NCBI RefSeq assembly: GCF_022763345.1
Contig: NZ_JALEGS010000077.1
Coordinates: forward strand, 1-60,244
Origin: Phaeodactylibacter sp.
GTDB taxonomy: Bacteria; Bacteroidota; Bacteroidia; Chitinophagales; Saprospiraceae
Direction of reading: 5' to 3'
Length of the DNA: 60,244 bases
How positions within the stretch are numbered: position 1 is the first letter of the stretch; the number at the start of each line of letters is the position of its first letter. Both the position numbers and the translations under genes were made by a program. This document shows, one piece after another, positions 19,401 to 27,777 of this stretch. The notes beneath the pieces are model-generated. The model ran no database searches and was not told where the DNA came from. It worked only from the letters and a program-made list of their open reading frames with translations.

Positions 19401-22400
19401 CGAAGTTGGTAATGCCATTGCCAGCGAAACTTCCGGAAACGGTGAAGGTAATGTCTCGGGTCGCTGAGGCACCGGCAGGCAGATTGGAAATAGGTACATC
19501 GAGTTGTGCATATGAACCAATCTGTGACCAGTCGTTGTCAGCCAGTACAAGACCAAGCGGAATGTAATCCCGGATTTGAACGTTTTGGGCGTTGATGTCC
19601 CCCTCGTTCACTACAGTGATGCTAAAGGTCACCGTACTGCCCGGAAGGAATGGCCCGGGGGTAAGGCTGGAATTGAGGTTTTTGGACAAGGCCAGGTCAA
19701 ACTCCTGAACGCTGCTAATAACGTTGATAATGGCGTTATCGTAGTCATCCTCACCTGAGCCAGCAGCGCCGTTAGCCGGTGTGGAGTCCGCGTCACCGAT
19801 GCCAAGGTCGTTGGTAAAGGCACCGATTTCTGCATTATTATTAATAATTGAACCGGTGAAGGCTGTAGAAACTGTAAAGGAGATGTCTACCGAAGCAGAC
19901 TGCCCGGGAGCAAGGTTCGTAATGGCGTTGTTGAAAATAGCCGTGGAACCGTTCTGTGCCCAGTCGCTATCTGCCAGGACCAGCCCAAGTGGCATATAGT
20001 CGCGCAACTGAACGGTTTGTGCCGTCATGCTGCCCTGGTTAGTCACCGTAATGGTAAAAGTAACCGGACTGCCCGGCATAAATGGACCAGGGGTCAGGCT
20101 GGTATTCACCGACTTGGAAAGTGCCAGGTCGAAGTTTTGTTGAAGGACGGAGATGGTCGCTCCATCGTAGTCGTCCTCATTGCTTCCCATACTGCCATTG
20201 CCTGGTGTAGAGTCATGATCATCAAGCCCAAGGGTATTGAAGGCACTGCCCACTTCAGCAAAGTTGGTCAGCGAAGTGCCCGCAAAGGAGGCATTGATTT
20301 CAAAATCCACGCTCAGCGTAGTGGTTGCGCCCGGCGCAAGGCTCGGAACAGGCACATTCAGCTCGGCTACTGAACCTACTGCGGTCCAGTCTGAGTCAAT
20401 AAGGGTAAGCCCAGATGGGATGTACTCCCGAAGCTGAATATTCTGAGCCGTAATGCTGCCCTGATTGGTCACAGAGATATTAAAGGTAACCGCATCGCCC
20501 GGCTCGAACGGCCCCGGGTTTGCACTAGTATTGAGGGATTTGCTGAGCGCCAGGTCAAAAGTCTGTTGCTGCAGGCTGATGATCGCGCCATCGTAATCAT
20601 CCTCGTTAGGTGCATTGGCACCGTTGCCGGGGGTGGAGTCGGAATCCTGAGCACCGGCATTATTAGTAGCGCCGGCAATTTCCGCATAGTTGGTTATCGT
20701 TGCGCCGGTAAATGAAGCAATAATCGCCATGTCGATGTCTACCGAAACGGAAGCACCGGGGGAAAGGCTGGATATATTGTTATTGAGGGAGGCAACGCCG
20801 CCGTTGTTGGTCCAGTCCGGATCGATAACGACCAGGCCCTGTGGGACGTAGTCAACGACTTCGATATTCTGAGCCGTCAGGTCGCCTTCATTCGTGATTT
20901 CGATACGAAAAGTTACCGGCGACCCCGGAGACAGATTGCTGCTCCCCAGGACTGTTTTCTCCAGCGCCAGATCAAAGTTCTGCAGGCAGCTGACCGTGAT
21001 ATCCACTGCATCATCGTCATCCTGATCATGGCTGCCATCCGCAGGGTGGGAGTCGACATCAGGTTGAGGCGTACTGTCACCGGCAATTTCTGCACAGTTG
21101 GTGAGCACCTCACCGCAGTCTACGTGGGCATCAATCTGGAAAGTAATAGGCACAGAAACCGAGGCGCCCGGTGCCAGGCTGGCGATGGGTGTTTTCAGGC
21201 GCAGGATATTGCCCTGCACCGGCTCCCAGTCATTATCCGCCAGCGTCATATGATTGAAAGGATAGTAATCGTAAAGTTGAATATCTGTACCGGTAATATT
21301 CCCCTGGTTGACCACATTAAGGTTGTAAGTCACGTACTGCCCAGCCTCAAAGGGCCCAGCGGTCACTACTGTTTTAGTCAGCGCCAGATCGTAGTTCTGT
21401 ACGACTGTAATCAAGGCGTTATCCTGATCATCCTCTGCACTGACACCATTATTAGGTGTGGAGTCGTCGTCCGGCAGCTGTGAGCTATTGGACGCGCTTT
21501 GTATCTCAGCAACGTTATTGATGGATGTACCTGTGAAGTGGTCATCAATCGTAAAGGTAATATTCACGCTAACGCTGCCATCTACCGGGATACTCGAAAT
21601 CGGAGTATTCAGAGTAGCTATGCCGTTATTGAAAGTCCAGTTGGCATCGTTGGGCACCAGGCTTGAAGGATAAGTATCTTTTACCTGAACACCTGTTGCT
21701 TCCAAAGAACCGGTATTGTCCAAGGTTATGGTATACGTAACCTGATCGCCCGGCTCATAAGGGCCAGGTGTCAGGGAAGAATTCACGGATTTATTGAGTT
21801 CGAGGTCAAAGTTTTCGGCTTCTCCGCCAACTTCCAAGGCAGCACTGTCGGTATCGTCTTCATCGTTATCGATTCCATTGAATGGTGTGGAATCCGTGTC
21901 TCCCATCCCCATGATATTAGAGGCTGCAGCGATTTCAGCATTATTGACAATAACTCCCTCTGGTGCTTCCGAATCTATCATGAAGGTAATCGTGCGGGTA
22001 ACTGATTCACCGGGCGCAATGGTTGAGATAGGCTCGGCCAGCATAGCAGAATTCATCATTGGAGCCCAGGTATTGCTGGTCACGGTCAGGAAGTTGGGCA
22101 CATAATCAATAATTTGAACGCCCAATGCTGCCAGATTGCCCTCGTTCGTTACCGTAATATCAAATGCTACGGTCTGGCCTGGCAGGAATGGGCCAGGGTT
22201 TACTTCCTCATTGATTTGCTTGGTCAGAGAGAGATCGAATACCGGTATGGGCTGTTCCACAGGAACGACCGCCGTATCATCATCATCTTCCTGTGTACTG
22301 CCGTTGGCGGGTGTGGAATCTCCGTCAGGATGGACGTTCATGTCGTCATAAGAAGCAATTTCACCATAGTTGATGATACTTACGCCTCCGAAGTTATTAT

Positions 22401-25400
22401 TAATCCGGAAGGTCACCGCTACGGTTTCTGTTGCGCCCGGCATTACAAGCGGGATAGGTGCAACCAAATTGGCACGTGTAGGCGTCACCATTTCCCAATC
22501 CGAATCCTCCAGTGTCAGGCCATCTGGGACCTGCTCATTTATCTGGACGCTCGTTGCCATAATGGAGCCCTGATTCGTTACCTCAAATTCAAAGGTTACC
22601 AGGTCACCAGGCTCGTAGGGGCCATAACTGGCCACATTCTTGTGCAAAGCGAGGTCAAAGGAAGGCTGTACAACAAGCAGCACTTCATCCTGATCATCTT
22701 CCTCTGGGTTATTGTTATCTGGCGAGGAGTCCTGATCATCGGTCCAGGGGAAATTGTAAAAACTCAGTACTTCCGCTGAATTCACGATGGAATTGCCTGT
22801 GAAGAACGGGTCAATTGTGAACGTAACCTGCACTGTTGCCGATTGACCGGGCTCAATTTCCGCAATTGCTTCCTTCAAAACGACCACGCCATTATCCGTT
22901 TCCCAATCGGTATCGTTTAGAATGAGCCCATTGGGAGCGTAGTCCTGCACGACCACATTTTCTGCCAGAAGGATCCCTTCGTTCTTAACTGAGATTTCAA
23001 AAGTCACATCCTGACCCGGTTCGAAAGGACCAATACCCGCTACTCTTTTGTCCAGGCTGAGGTCAAAAATCAAAGCCGGATTTACCGTAATCTCTACCGT
23101 ACTGTAGTCATCCTCGTTGTCGTCGTTGCCGTTAATAAAGTCAGGTGTAGAGTCGGCATCGGTATAATTCATAGCGTTGTTGACCTGAGCAATCTCGGCA
23201 GCATTGACAATAGTTTCTCCGGTAAAGGCATTATCTATACGGTAGGTTACACTCATGGTCACCGAATCACCGGGTGCCAGTATTGGCAGCTCAAAAAGGT
23301 TTCCAGACACATGGTACTGCCCGCCGTCTTCCATATTCAGCCCGGCGGGAGCATAGTCAACGACTCTTAGGAAGGTGGTGCTAAGCATCCCTTCGTTGTA
23401 AACCGTAATATTGTATTTCACCAACTGCCCCGGTGTGAATGGAGGAGGTGTCAGCACAGTATCCAGTTCTTTCTTCAAAGACAAGTCAAAGAGGACTTCC
23501 TGGAAGCCGGCATCGAGGGACGCATTCATCACGCCGGCTTCACCCGTGGAGTACGCAATATAGGGTAGCCCATCGGGTATGCTTCCTGGCATATTGTCCG
23601 ATAAAGCCTCAGGGTCAGGATTAGAGTCATGCAAAGAAGACCCACCCAACTTGCCGGTTGCAGCATAGGTTTTCCCACTGGCTACGATGAACTGATTCTC
23701 CGGGTTATTGGCATCATTTCCGAATACAATGTAGTATTGGGTTTGAGGCAGCACCTGAGTTTCCAGCAACCAGTTTTCGCCCTGTGCTCCGTGCTTCGTA
23801 AAGTGATAATGGCCATCTGCCCCGGAAGTAGTGGTGGCCAGCAGGGTGCCACTGCCATCATAAAGGCTGATTGGCATGGCTTTGACGGGCACTTCGCAGG
23901 CATCCTGCACCCCATTCGCATTCTTATCAGCCCAAACATAATCGCCAAGCTGAATGGGTGCCGGGCGGCAAATGCAGAACATAAAGTCGCTTACGCCTAT
24001 CATCTGAGGCGCAGGGTTTTGTGGGCTTTGCCCCCCTGTTTCCAGACGAACGACTACAGAGTCTACTTTCTCTGCAAAATGCACCCATAAGTTACCACTA
24101 GGGTCCGATGCGCCAAGCATCATCCCCTGTGACTCATATTCGTTGGCGTTGAGCAGGGCTACCTGATTATTGTACATGCCGGAATACGGCGTGATATCAT
24201 TTAGAGAAAGCGCTACTGCTGTGCCATTTAGGAAGCCACGAACGCTTACTTTATCCTGGTACGCTTCTTCTAATTGATCAATGCCCAATACAGAGAAGCT
24301 TAAATCATCTACCGGAATGCCGAATGTAAAACTGCTCTGTACATACTGTCCGGCAGCTTCGGCATCCATAGCCAGTGCCCAGAACCCACGGGTGCCTCCC
24401 AATGGGGACAGGTCACTATCCACCATAAATCCAGCCGAAGTAGCTATGCCTTCTGGGTCTTCGCTAACGACATCCAGTATAGACCCTCCGATAGTGTGGG
24501 GCATCGGGTTGGCATTATTATCGCCAAACTGATGCCAGTCCATAATACGCGCGCACTGTGGCGCAATGGGCACAGGGTCTTCACACCACTGTATTTTGCC
24601 AAGGCCAATCATTTGCAGCCCCGGATCGTCCACTGCAGCGCCAATTGCAGAGAAGTTGATCGCCACTTGGTCAACAGGGTCGGTAAAGTGTACGGTAACG
24701 TTGCCTGAAGTTGAGGCATCACTCACAGTGGTAGTGCCTTCAAAGATGCCATCGCCAAGCTGATTGACATGAACCCCTACGAAGGTGTCGTCCATATCCA
24801 TGCCCACCGGTACACCAGACAGAGAACCCTGAATAGCGACCCGGTCAATTGCATTACCAGTAATGTCAATATCTAATACCTGAAAAACCAGGCGCTGCAC
24901 GGGGCGGTCAAAAGAAAAGACAACGCCCACGTCTCTGGGATCATTGCCATCGTGACTGTCAGCGTCCATCTCCAGAGAATAGAACACTTCTTCCCCGCCC
25001 AGCATTTCGTGAATAACCCGGTGCGTGTAGGGCGTACCATCGGCAGAAGCAATCGCACAGGATATTTCATCGCCACCAATGGTTTTGGAGTAAGGTGGCA
25101 GCGGAAAAGGATTTGCACCATCCGCGTAATCAGCCCAGTCCAGAATATTGAAGTTTTCGATGCACGTATTGCCGTAATTATCCGGATTCTCACAATCCTC
25201 CTCGATAATCTGCGGGGTAAAACCTGCCAAAATAGTACAGTCCCCAGGTTGGGCAAAGCGCACATCCGAGACATTATCTTCTCCGACCATTGAGAAACCA
25301 ACCCCCTGAAGGCTTTGGGCCGTGAACTCAATGCGGTAATCTTCCTCTGCATTCAGATTCGGAATCGCCCAAACCCCATCTGCATTAGAGAAAGCAGTGC

Positions 25401-25983
25401 CCGCAAGTTCGCCGTTGCAATCGTAGGCTTGTACTTTGACGTTGGGCAGGCCCGGTTCAGCACCGAAAGTACCGTTATAGTCCAGGTCCTCCCACACCAG
25501 TCCACCGATTTCGTCCGGTTCGCCAGTACAGGGCGGCGTACAGGCAATCGCCTCCACCTCATCAAGTACCTGACAATTGGTGCCCGCCTTCAATAGCACC
25601 GGATAACCTGCACCGGGGGCTGACAAAGTGAACCCGGTCAACTCTCCGCTGCCGTTGCTGTCGTCAATGGCATAGGTTTGAGCCTGGCCAGCTACCGTGA
25701 TTTCCAGTTCGCTTTCACTGATGCCTTCCCAGGAAAAGAACACCGTGACGTCAAAAGTACTGCCCCCGTCCTGAAACGAGCAGTCTACTTCAACTTCGTC
25801 GATTGAAAGGTCACACTGGTTTTGAGCCAGAGCGGAAAAAGAAAAGAAGGAACCCAGCAATAGAACCAGCAGGACCTTGGAGTTCGTAACGTCGGTTAAT
25901 CGATTCACTACATTGAAGTTGGTGTAGCTATGTCTCATGTGATTAAAATTTGAATACTCTGATAATGAAGCTGGCTGAAGCAT
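13420..25983 (-). CDS. 4187-aa secreted protein: 13 DUF11 repeats, HYR, dockerin-like, cohesin-like, T9SS sorting domain
   Basis: The start may be Met16 (25938), which gives a more normal signal peptide (hydrophobic KVLLVLLLGSFFSF, cleavage after SALAQ). Order by residue: two SdrD-B-like Ig domains (about 150-200 and 675-740) around two related C.N/R-x-x-DW modules; 13 DUF11 repeats (about 832-2690), each starting FDL.L.K and ending in an acidic linker; an HYR-like cysteine-rich region (about 2720-3780); dockerin-like EF-hand loops (about 3820-3885); a cohesin-like domain (about 3965-4090); and a T9SS type A sorting domain (about 4098-4187). The part after about 2795 is paralogous to the 1833-aa neighbour. 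It is probably a surface stalk or adhesin; no enzyme domain was seen. The gene is an intact 12.6-kb frame. Confidence 0.9.
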   Translation of the reverse strand: MLQPASLSEYSNFNHMRHSYTNFNVVNRLTDVTNSKVLLVLLLGSFFSFSALAQNQCDLSIDEVEVDCSFQDGGSTFDVTVFFSWEGISESELEITVAGQAQTYAIDDSNGSGELTGFTLSAPGAGYPVLLKAGTNCQVLDEVEAIACTPPCTGEPDEIGGLVWEDLDYNGTFGAEPGLPNVKVQAYDCNGELAGTAFSNADGVWAIPNLNAEEDYRIEFTAQSLQGVGFSMVGEDNVSDVRFAQPGDCTILAGFTPQIIEEDCENPDNYGNTCIENFNILDWADYADGANPFPLPPYSKTIGGDEISCAIASADGTPYTHRVIHEMLGGEEVFYSLEMDADSHDGNDPRDVGVVFSFDRPVQRLVFQVLDIDITGNAIDRVAIQGSLSGVPVGMDMDDTFVGVHVNQLGDGIFEGTTTVSDASTSGNVTVHFTDPVDQVAINFSAIGAAVDDPGLQMIGLGKIQWCEDPVPIAPQCARIMDWHQFGDNNANPMPHTIGGSILDVVSEDPEGIATSAGFMVDSDLSPLGGTRGFWALAMDAEAAGQYVQSSFTFGIPVDDLSFSVLGIDQLEEAYQDKVSVRGFLNGTAVALSLNDITPYSGMYNNQVALLNANEYESQGMMLGASDPSGNLWVHFAEKVDSVVVRLETGGQSPQNPAPQMIGVSDFMFCICRPAPIQLGDYVWADKNANGVQDACEVPVKAMPISLYDGSGTLLATTTSGADGHYHFTKHGAQGENWLLETQVLPQTQYYIVFGNDANNPENQFIVASGKTYAATGKLGGSSLHDSNPDPEALSDNMPGSIPDGLPYIAYSTGEAGVMNASLDAGFQEVLFDLSLKKELDTVLTPPPFTPGQLVKYNITVYNEGMLSTTFLRVVDYAPAGLNMEDGGQYHVSGNLFELPILAPGDSVTMSVTYRIDNAFTGETIVNAAEIAQVNNAMNYTDADSTPDFINGNDDNEDDYSTVEITVNPALIFDLSLDKRVAGIGPFEPGQDVTFEISVKNEGILLAENVVVQDYAPNGLILNDTDWETDNGVVVLKEAIAEIEPGQSATVQVTFTIDPFFTGNSIVNSAEVLSFYNFPWTDDQDSSPDNNNPEEDDQDEVLLVVQPSFDLALHKNVASYGPYEPGDLVTFEFEVTNQGSIMATSVQINEQVPDGLTLEDSDWEMVTPTRANLVAPIPLVMPGATETVAVTFRINNNFGGVSIINYGEIASYDDMNVHPDGDSTPANGSTQEDDDDTAVVPVEQPIPVFDLSLTKQINEEVNPGPFLPGQTVAFDITVTNEGNLAALGVQIIDYVPNFLTVTSNTWAPMMNSAMLAEPISTIAPGESVTRTITFMIDSEAPEGVIVNNAEIAAASNIMGMGDTDSTPFNGIDNDEDDTDSAALEVGGEAENFDLELNKSVNSSLTPGPYEPGDQVTYTITLDNTGSLEATGVQVKDTYPSSLVPNDANWTFNNGIATLNTPISSIPVDGSVSVNITFTIDDHFTGTSINNVAEIQSASNSSQLPDDDSTPNNGVSAEDDQDNALITVVQNYDLALTKTVVTAGPFEAGQYVTYNLNVVNQGNITGTDIQLYDYYPFNHMTLADNDWEPVQGNILRLKTPIASLAPGASVSVPITFQIDAHVDCGEVLTNCAEIAGDSTPQPDVDSHPADGSHDQDDDDAVDITVSCLQNFDLALEKTVLGSSNLSPGSPVTFRIEITNEGDLTAQNIEVVDYVPQGLVVIDPDWTNNGGVASLNNNISSLSPGASVSVDIDMAIIASFTGATITNYAEIAGATNNAGAQDSDSTPGNGANAPNEDDYDGAIISLQQQTFDLALSKSLNTSANPGPFEPGDAVTFNISVTNQGSITAQNIQLREYIPSGLTLIDSDWTAVGSVAELNVPVPSLAPGATTTLSVDFEINASFAGTSLTNFAEVGSAFNTLGLDDHDSTPGNGSMGSNEDDYDGATISVLQQNFDLALSKSVNTSLTPGPFMPGSPVTFTITVTNQGSMTAQTVQLRDYMPLGLVLADSDWAQNGSTAIFNNAITNLAPGQSASVDISFTVSTAFTGSIINNNAEIGAFTNDLGIGDADSTPANGAAGSGEDDYDNAIINVISSVQEFDLALSKNLNSSLTPGPFLPGSTVTFSITVVNEGDINAQNVQIRDYIPLGLVLADNDWSQIGSYAQLDVPISNLPAGASATRDITFTVSGSFAGNGITNFAEIGSASNTGGFTDVDSTPGNGSSGSDEDDFDGAFINVSQEDDPVFDLSLEKAIDVNATPGPYQPGNLVRFVITVTNEGDITAQNIVIKDYVPAGLISADMDWSQQGGTVVLNTPIASLVPGNSASVTVDFVVNQNFQGASIVNYAEIHSATNAQGIQDIDSTPNNGFAGSGEDDIDSATLTVTQQNFDLALIKTVATVGPFEPGDNVTFNINISNQGSIAAQFVEVQDFIPNGLTLIDPDWSEDNGIATLNTPIFSLSAGQSTMVSIDFVIDPEFDGTSIENFAEILSAVNPIGLGDGDSTPNNGAAGANEDDYDGASLVVDQTPEAAFDLALTKVVSSVGPFSLGDAITYSITITNQGDFPAYNIEITDYIPTGLNLTDADWAQNGNQATYTIPGPIAALGGTETVTIDFEIDNDYMGAAITNYAEISAADDDNDSTNTPPTDADSFYDNNPSNDAGGAPNTAADNAINGNGTGAPGSGIAATDEDDHDPAMITLNNCNDLSAGIGTMQQLCLSCTPDEIIYDLFGALSGTPSPGGFWQDIDGAGVNLLDPTNVDFAGVPEGSYDFVYTVGGMGMCPEASATVTIELTDITSYGCNDQVNVTFGTSCEILVTPDMVLEGTPDCMGSLQVNLINESGVSIGNTITGDEVGQLLIAEVIDPYCGLLCWGNIWVTDVTAPTIVCPTQEVDLVCNDFDFVMDAESSLADLGQPIVLDNCVEYNTITFTDEMVMGLPSCEGQRINRTFTVTDPAGNSTTCVQEINFRNLSFSDVMQPDPAPVVSCDQPFAADPVTGNPTADVTGSPMIDGYYNDYFFDGALCDLGATFEDGPPIQVCDGTIKFVREWTIIDWCPGGGDNVMTFTQLIKIGDEEGPAVTPPNVDSDGDGELDPLVYSTGTFDCTAAIVVPEPDVVDNCSSFEIDTDILVEEIVPNYNQYGQLIGYDTVQTVFASIGPDDNRFISGIPIGCHTFRYKVTDDCNNFTIIDAPFCIEDNIAPSAVCDDDLNISLGGNGAARVFATDIDEGSSDNCEIATLEVRRLYELDPNDCSDVTDYYSDWGNFVDFSCCDAGSMVTIELRVTDIYGNQNICWLEVMIEDKINPFCVAPANTTISCADIPAGFEPESPQALEALFGVATAMDDCGVATVDEFTPESTLDACGFGTITRTFTAFDNAGNQSTNTCQQVITVTEEYNYTIKFPKDEISNCGVPSPDTILVNGQGCDMLSVSVFDEYFYPNAGGNDASCYKIFRRYRVQNMCEWDGISGPFVVGRNEDCDATPGDEDVWVVRTPGTTYIDRDNNPNNSNPAFGVKGTSCDGQTNPAGYWRTVASVGYWQYTQIIEVKDEEAPEISFAGPQEFCSINQATCNATVQFPFTIVENCDPDNLDITVELDAGANGTIDFNVTNQLTGSYPNYVIGGEYPIGSHEFRVTVSDGCGGNTDFAILPFEVIDCAPPTLTCLNGITFSLQELPPNTDIDGDGEIDAYGAGIWANDFHINESDCSDDTIAFSVNLVGETPNFNQTSIYFTCDDVGNVPIEVYFYDSAFNPNAVQPDGTVGGPNWDFCETYVLITDPEGFCTTTQPDPMMAGLISRENDDAVEAVEVSLSGQMSTSMMTNSTGTYEFVDLPMGYDYTVTPSRDDEHRNGVSTFDLIIIQQHLLGISALGSPYKMIAADVNRTNSITTLDMIQIQKLILGEIQEFAGNTSWRFVDREFVFPVPTNPWFSLFPESISVNNLDDDVMSNDFVAIKVGDVNNSATTTLFTGIDERSFRGAFQLKTGEQQLKQGAQIRVPVRAPQDEPVYGYQFSMNFDTDMLALAEVEYGLAQENSLGLYDADQGLITASWYDEELMADGGTAGGPVLFTLVFDVVGSATTTLSEVLEVNSSVTLAEAYSRDGRLLDVSLNFAQGESSRAPFHLYQNRPNPFRQGTIIGFDLPQAGEAALHIFDLNGRLLKTYEGDYAAGYNEIRLERDELPAAGVFYYRLQVNGQVATRKMIIQD
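17910..23490 (-). repeat. 13 tandem DUF11 repeats (about 430 bp each)
   Basis: Thirteen units lie inside the 4187-aa gene, counted by the FDL.L.K start of each; spacing averages about 143 codons. Twelve units end with a variant of DxDSTPxNG followed by EDDxDxA; the thirteenth has a longer Asp/Asn/Gly-rich linker. Units 7-12 are the most alike (TAQN.Q.RDYIP.GL.L.D.DW), which suggests recent expansion by unequal recombination. Confidence 0.9.
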
Positions 25984-26258
25984 TCAACCACCTTGTCCGG
26001 GCTTAGATGTCGCGAAAGCAGTTACTCAGCGCCGTGAAGGTGCGTTTGGCTACATCCAGGTGCATGGCCACAGTGCTTGTACGGCTATCTATATCAAAAT
26101 CTGCGCCAATTTTTTTTGAGACGCAAATTTGAGCAAAAGAGTACATAAAAATTATTCGCTCATCGCACTGCGATAACCATTCTCTGGAAACTTAATTGAG
26201 ATTTGTAAAGGGCGTTAGGTGAGAGCCGGGGCTCGCATCTAAAGTTTTGTTTAATAGA

Positions 26259-26288
26259 GAATATCCTGCTCGAGGCAGGGGGGTATTC
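26259..26288. repeat. Imperfect dyad upstream of the giant gene
   Basis: Arms GAATA..CCTGC and GGCAGG..TATTC flank TCGA. No T tract follows on either strand. It could be an operator or a leader hairpin of the minus-strand giant gene about 275 bases away. Confidence 0.35.
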
Positions 26289-26457
26289 TATCCGATTGTA
26301 GGTTACGGAACCGGCACAGGACTTACCGGTTTAGTTGTCACAAAAATAGGCAAATATTTAAAACCCCGCCACTTTTGACCCGCTAAATGTGTAGTCTGTT
26401 GTGCATTCATCAAGGATCTATTCACATTGTTTTTTATTGAATATCAAAAACTTAGAT

Positions 26458-26495
26458 AAAAACCGGGCAAACCCAAGCTCTATTGGGCTGCCCGG
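26458..26495 (-). terminator. Strong minus-strand terminator in the non-coding region
   Basis: CCGGGCA.CCCAA and TTGGG.TGCCCGG arms (26463-26476 / 26482-26495) form a 12-13-bp stem; on the minus strand it is followed by TTTTTAT. It lies 34 bases past the end of a 99-codon minus-strand frame. Confidence 0.75.
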
Positions 26496-26528
26496 CGAAG
26501 GTGAAATTGTTCACCAAAAACCGTTTCT

Positions 26529-26828
26529 TCAGGAGTATAACCTACGATTGCCTTTATTCAAGAGATTAACCCCTTTAGACAATCGTCTACATTTTAGGTT
26601 TGCTACACAATACCCACTCCTTTTAATCCAAGACCCGTCTGAGGCAGGTTTCGCTTCTTTACGAAAGCGAGATTCAAGTATTTTGCCCCAAATTACACCA
26701 ATTCGGGTATTGGATTCGGGTCTGTTTGCCAATAAGTTTTTGGGAAGAACCGGCAGACTTGGCTTAACGCAAGACAGTACCGGAATTGAAAAAGATGCCC
26801 TGAAATGTTCCGGAAAGGGAGAAGGCAC
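26529..26828 (-). other. Possible small transcript or 99-aa ORF ahead of the 26458-26495 terminator
   Basis: The only reading frame that fits the orphan terminator runs minus strand from ATG at 26828 to a stop at 26529. The 99-aa product is basic and rich in Ser, Pro, Arg and Lys, with no signal peptide or known domain, and a plus-strand frame covers the same DNA. A non-coding RNA ending at the terminator is at least as likely as a protein. Nothing was recognised by family. Confidence 0.25.
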
Positions 26829-26873
26829 GATGAATTAGCCTCCTCTTTTCTGACCGGTACAGGCTTTTAACGA

Positions 26874-26897
26874 TTTGCGCTGATTTGTGAGCGCAAA
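26874..26897. promoter_or_regulatory. Perfect 8-bp dyad TTTGCGCT-N8-AGCGCAAA
   Basis: Two perfect 8-bp inverted arms are separated by 8 bases. The site lies about 470 bases upstream of the EPS operon and about 50 bases upstream of the possible minus-strand transcript. Operator or RNA hairpin cannot be told apart from sequence. Confidence 0.35.
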
Positions 26898-27365
26898 ACA
26901 CATTGATATCAGTAAATATACTTTATTTTATGATGTTTTATGCCAGCCGATTTGGTTTTGACTGTCTTTTTTTCAAGTTTACTAAATTTGTGACGCTTGA
27001 AAAGGGATTTATTAGGATTTATCGCTATCTTTAAATCTTGGAATTCTCGTTTTTTCAGAGCATTCAAAACACAAAAACAACACTTCCCGGAGGTAAGCCT
27101 AAACAAACTTACAATCCATCAACCTCCACCCTATTTGCTACAGATCAGGTAGCTGTCTATCTGCACGATTAGAATTGCTTCCGGCAATGTTCTGTAGCAG
27201 CCCATTTCATCTTGTGCAGAATGCGATTTTCAGATTGCACTGCCTTATTACGATAAACATTCCACTAATTTCATCCCAGACCGTTTGCTGAGCCTGCCCA
27301 GGAAAGGACAAGGCGCGAGAGAGAGTATTTTATTCATTTAACCAACTACCAACTTTCGGAATACC

Positions 27366-27728
27366 ATGAAAAAAATCCTTGTGGTGGATGACAAATCATC
27401 AATCAGCGACCTGATCGTACAATTGCTCAAGCAAAGCTATGACGTGGAGTCGAGGTCCAATGGCGTGGAAGCCATGGCTTACCTGCAAGATGGCAATCTC
27501 CCTGACCTAATTATCTCGGACCTTGAAATGCCTCAGATGTCTGGCTTTGAGCTCATCAAAGCAGTTCGGGAAAGCGGTTTTTTCTCAGATATCCCCATTA
27601 TGATCCTCAGCAGCCTCGATAGTTCGGAAGACCGCATCAAGTGCCTCAAACTGGGCGCAGATGATTATATGATGAAGCCTTTCAATCCGGAAGAGTTGCT
27701 GATCCGGATCGAGAAGGCACTCAAATAG
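27366..27728 (+). CDS. Single-domain response regulator (CheY-like receiver)
   Basis: The 120-aa protein is a complete receiver domain and nothing else. The acidic pair D8-D9, phosphoacceptor D52 (IISDLEMP), S82 in place of the conserved Thr/Ser and K104 (MMKPF) are all present, so it should be phosphorylatable. No output domain and no adjacent histidine kinase are seen. It is the first gene of the EPS operon, 49 bases before a protein whose N-terminus is a degenerate receiver. The likely role is to carry a phosphorelay signal to the EPS machinery by protein contact, but the partner is unknown. Confidence 0.92.
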   Translation: MKKILVVDDKSSISDLIVQLLKQSYDVESRSNGVEAMAYLQDGNLPDLIISDLEMPQMSGFELIKAVRESGFFSDIPIMILSSLDSSEDRIKCLKLGADDYMMKPFNPEELLIRIEKALK

Positions 27729-27777
27729 CAGCAGGGTCTTAAGATACCTTAAACTTTAGTAACCCAAATGAACAATT

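Larger units (their letters stand above)
25984..27365. other. 1.4-kb non-coding region between giant gene and EPS operon
   Basis: The region must contain the divergent promoters of the giant gene (minus) and the EPS operon (plus), but no perfect promoter match was found. It holds an imperfect dyad GAATA..CCTGC-TCGA-GGCAGG..TATTC (26259-26288), AACCGG-N11-CCGGTT near 26313-26335, a minus-strand terminator (26458-26495), a perfect 8-bp dyad (26874-26897) and only weak open frames. A short minus-strand transcript may lie here. Confidence 0.6.

Noticed and set aside
17910..23490. Regular repeats considered as a CRISPR-like or satellite array
   Set aside because: The period is about 430 bp, in frame with a single protein, and the units are diverged DUF11 domains.
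26401..26838. 145-codon plus-strand frame in the non-coding region
   Set aside because: It has no recognisable domain, covers the minus-strand terminator hairpin, and lacks a terminator of its own.
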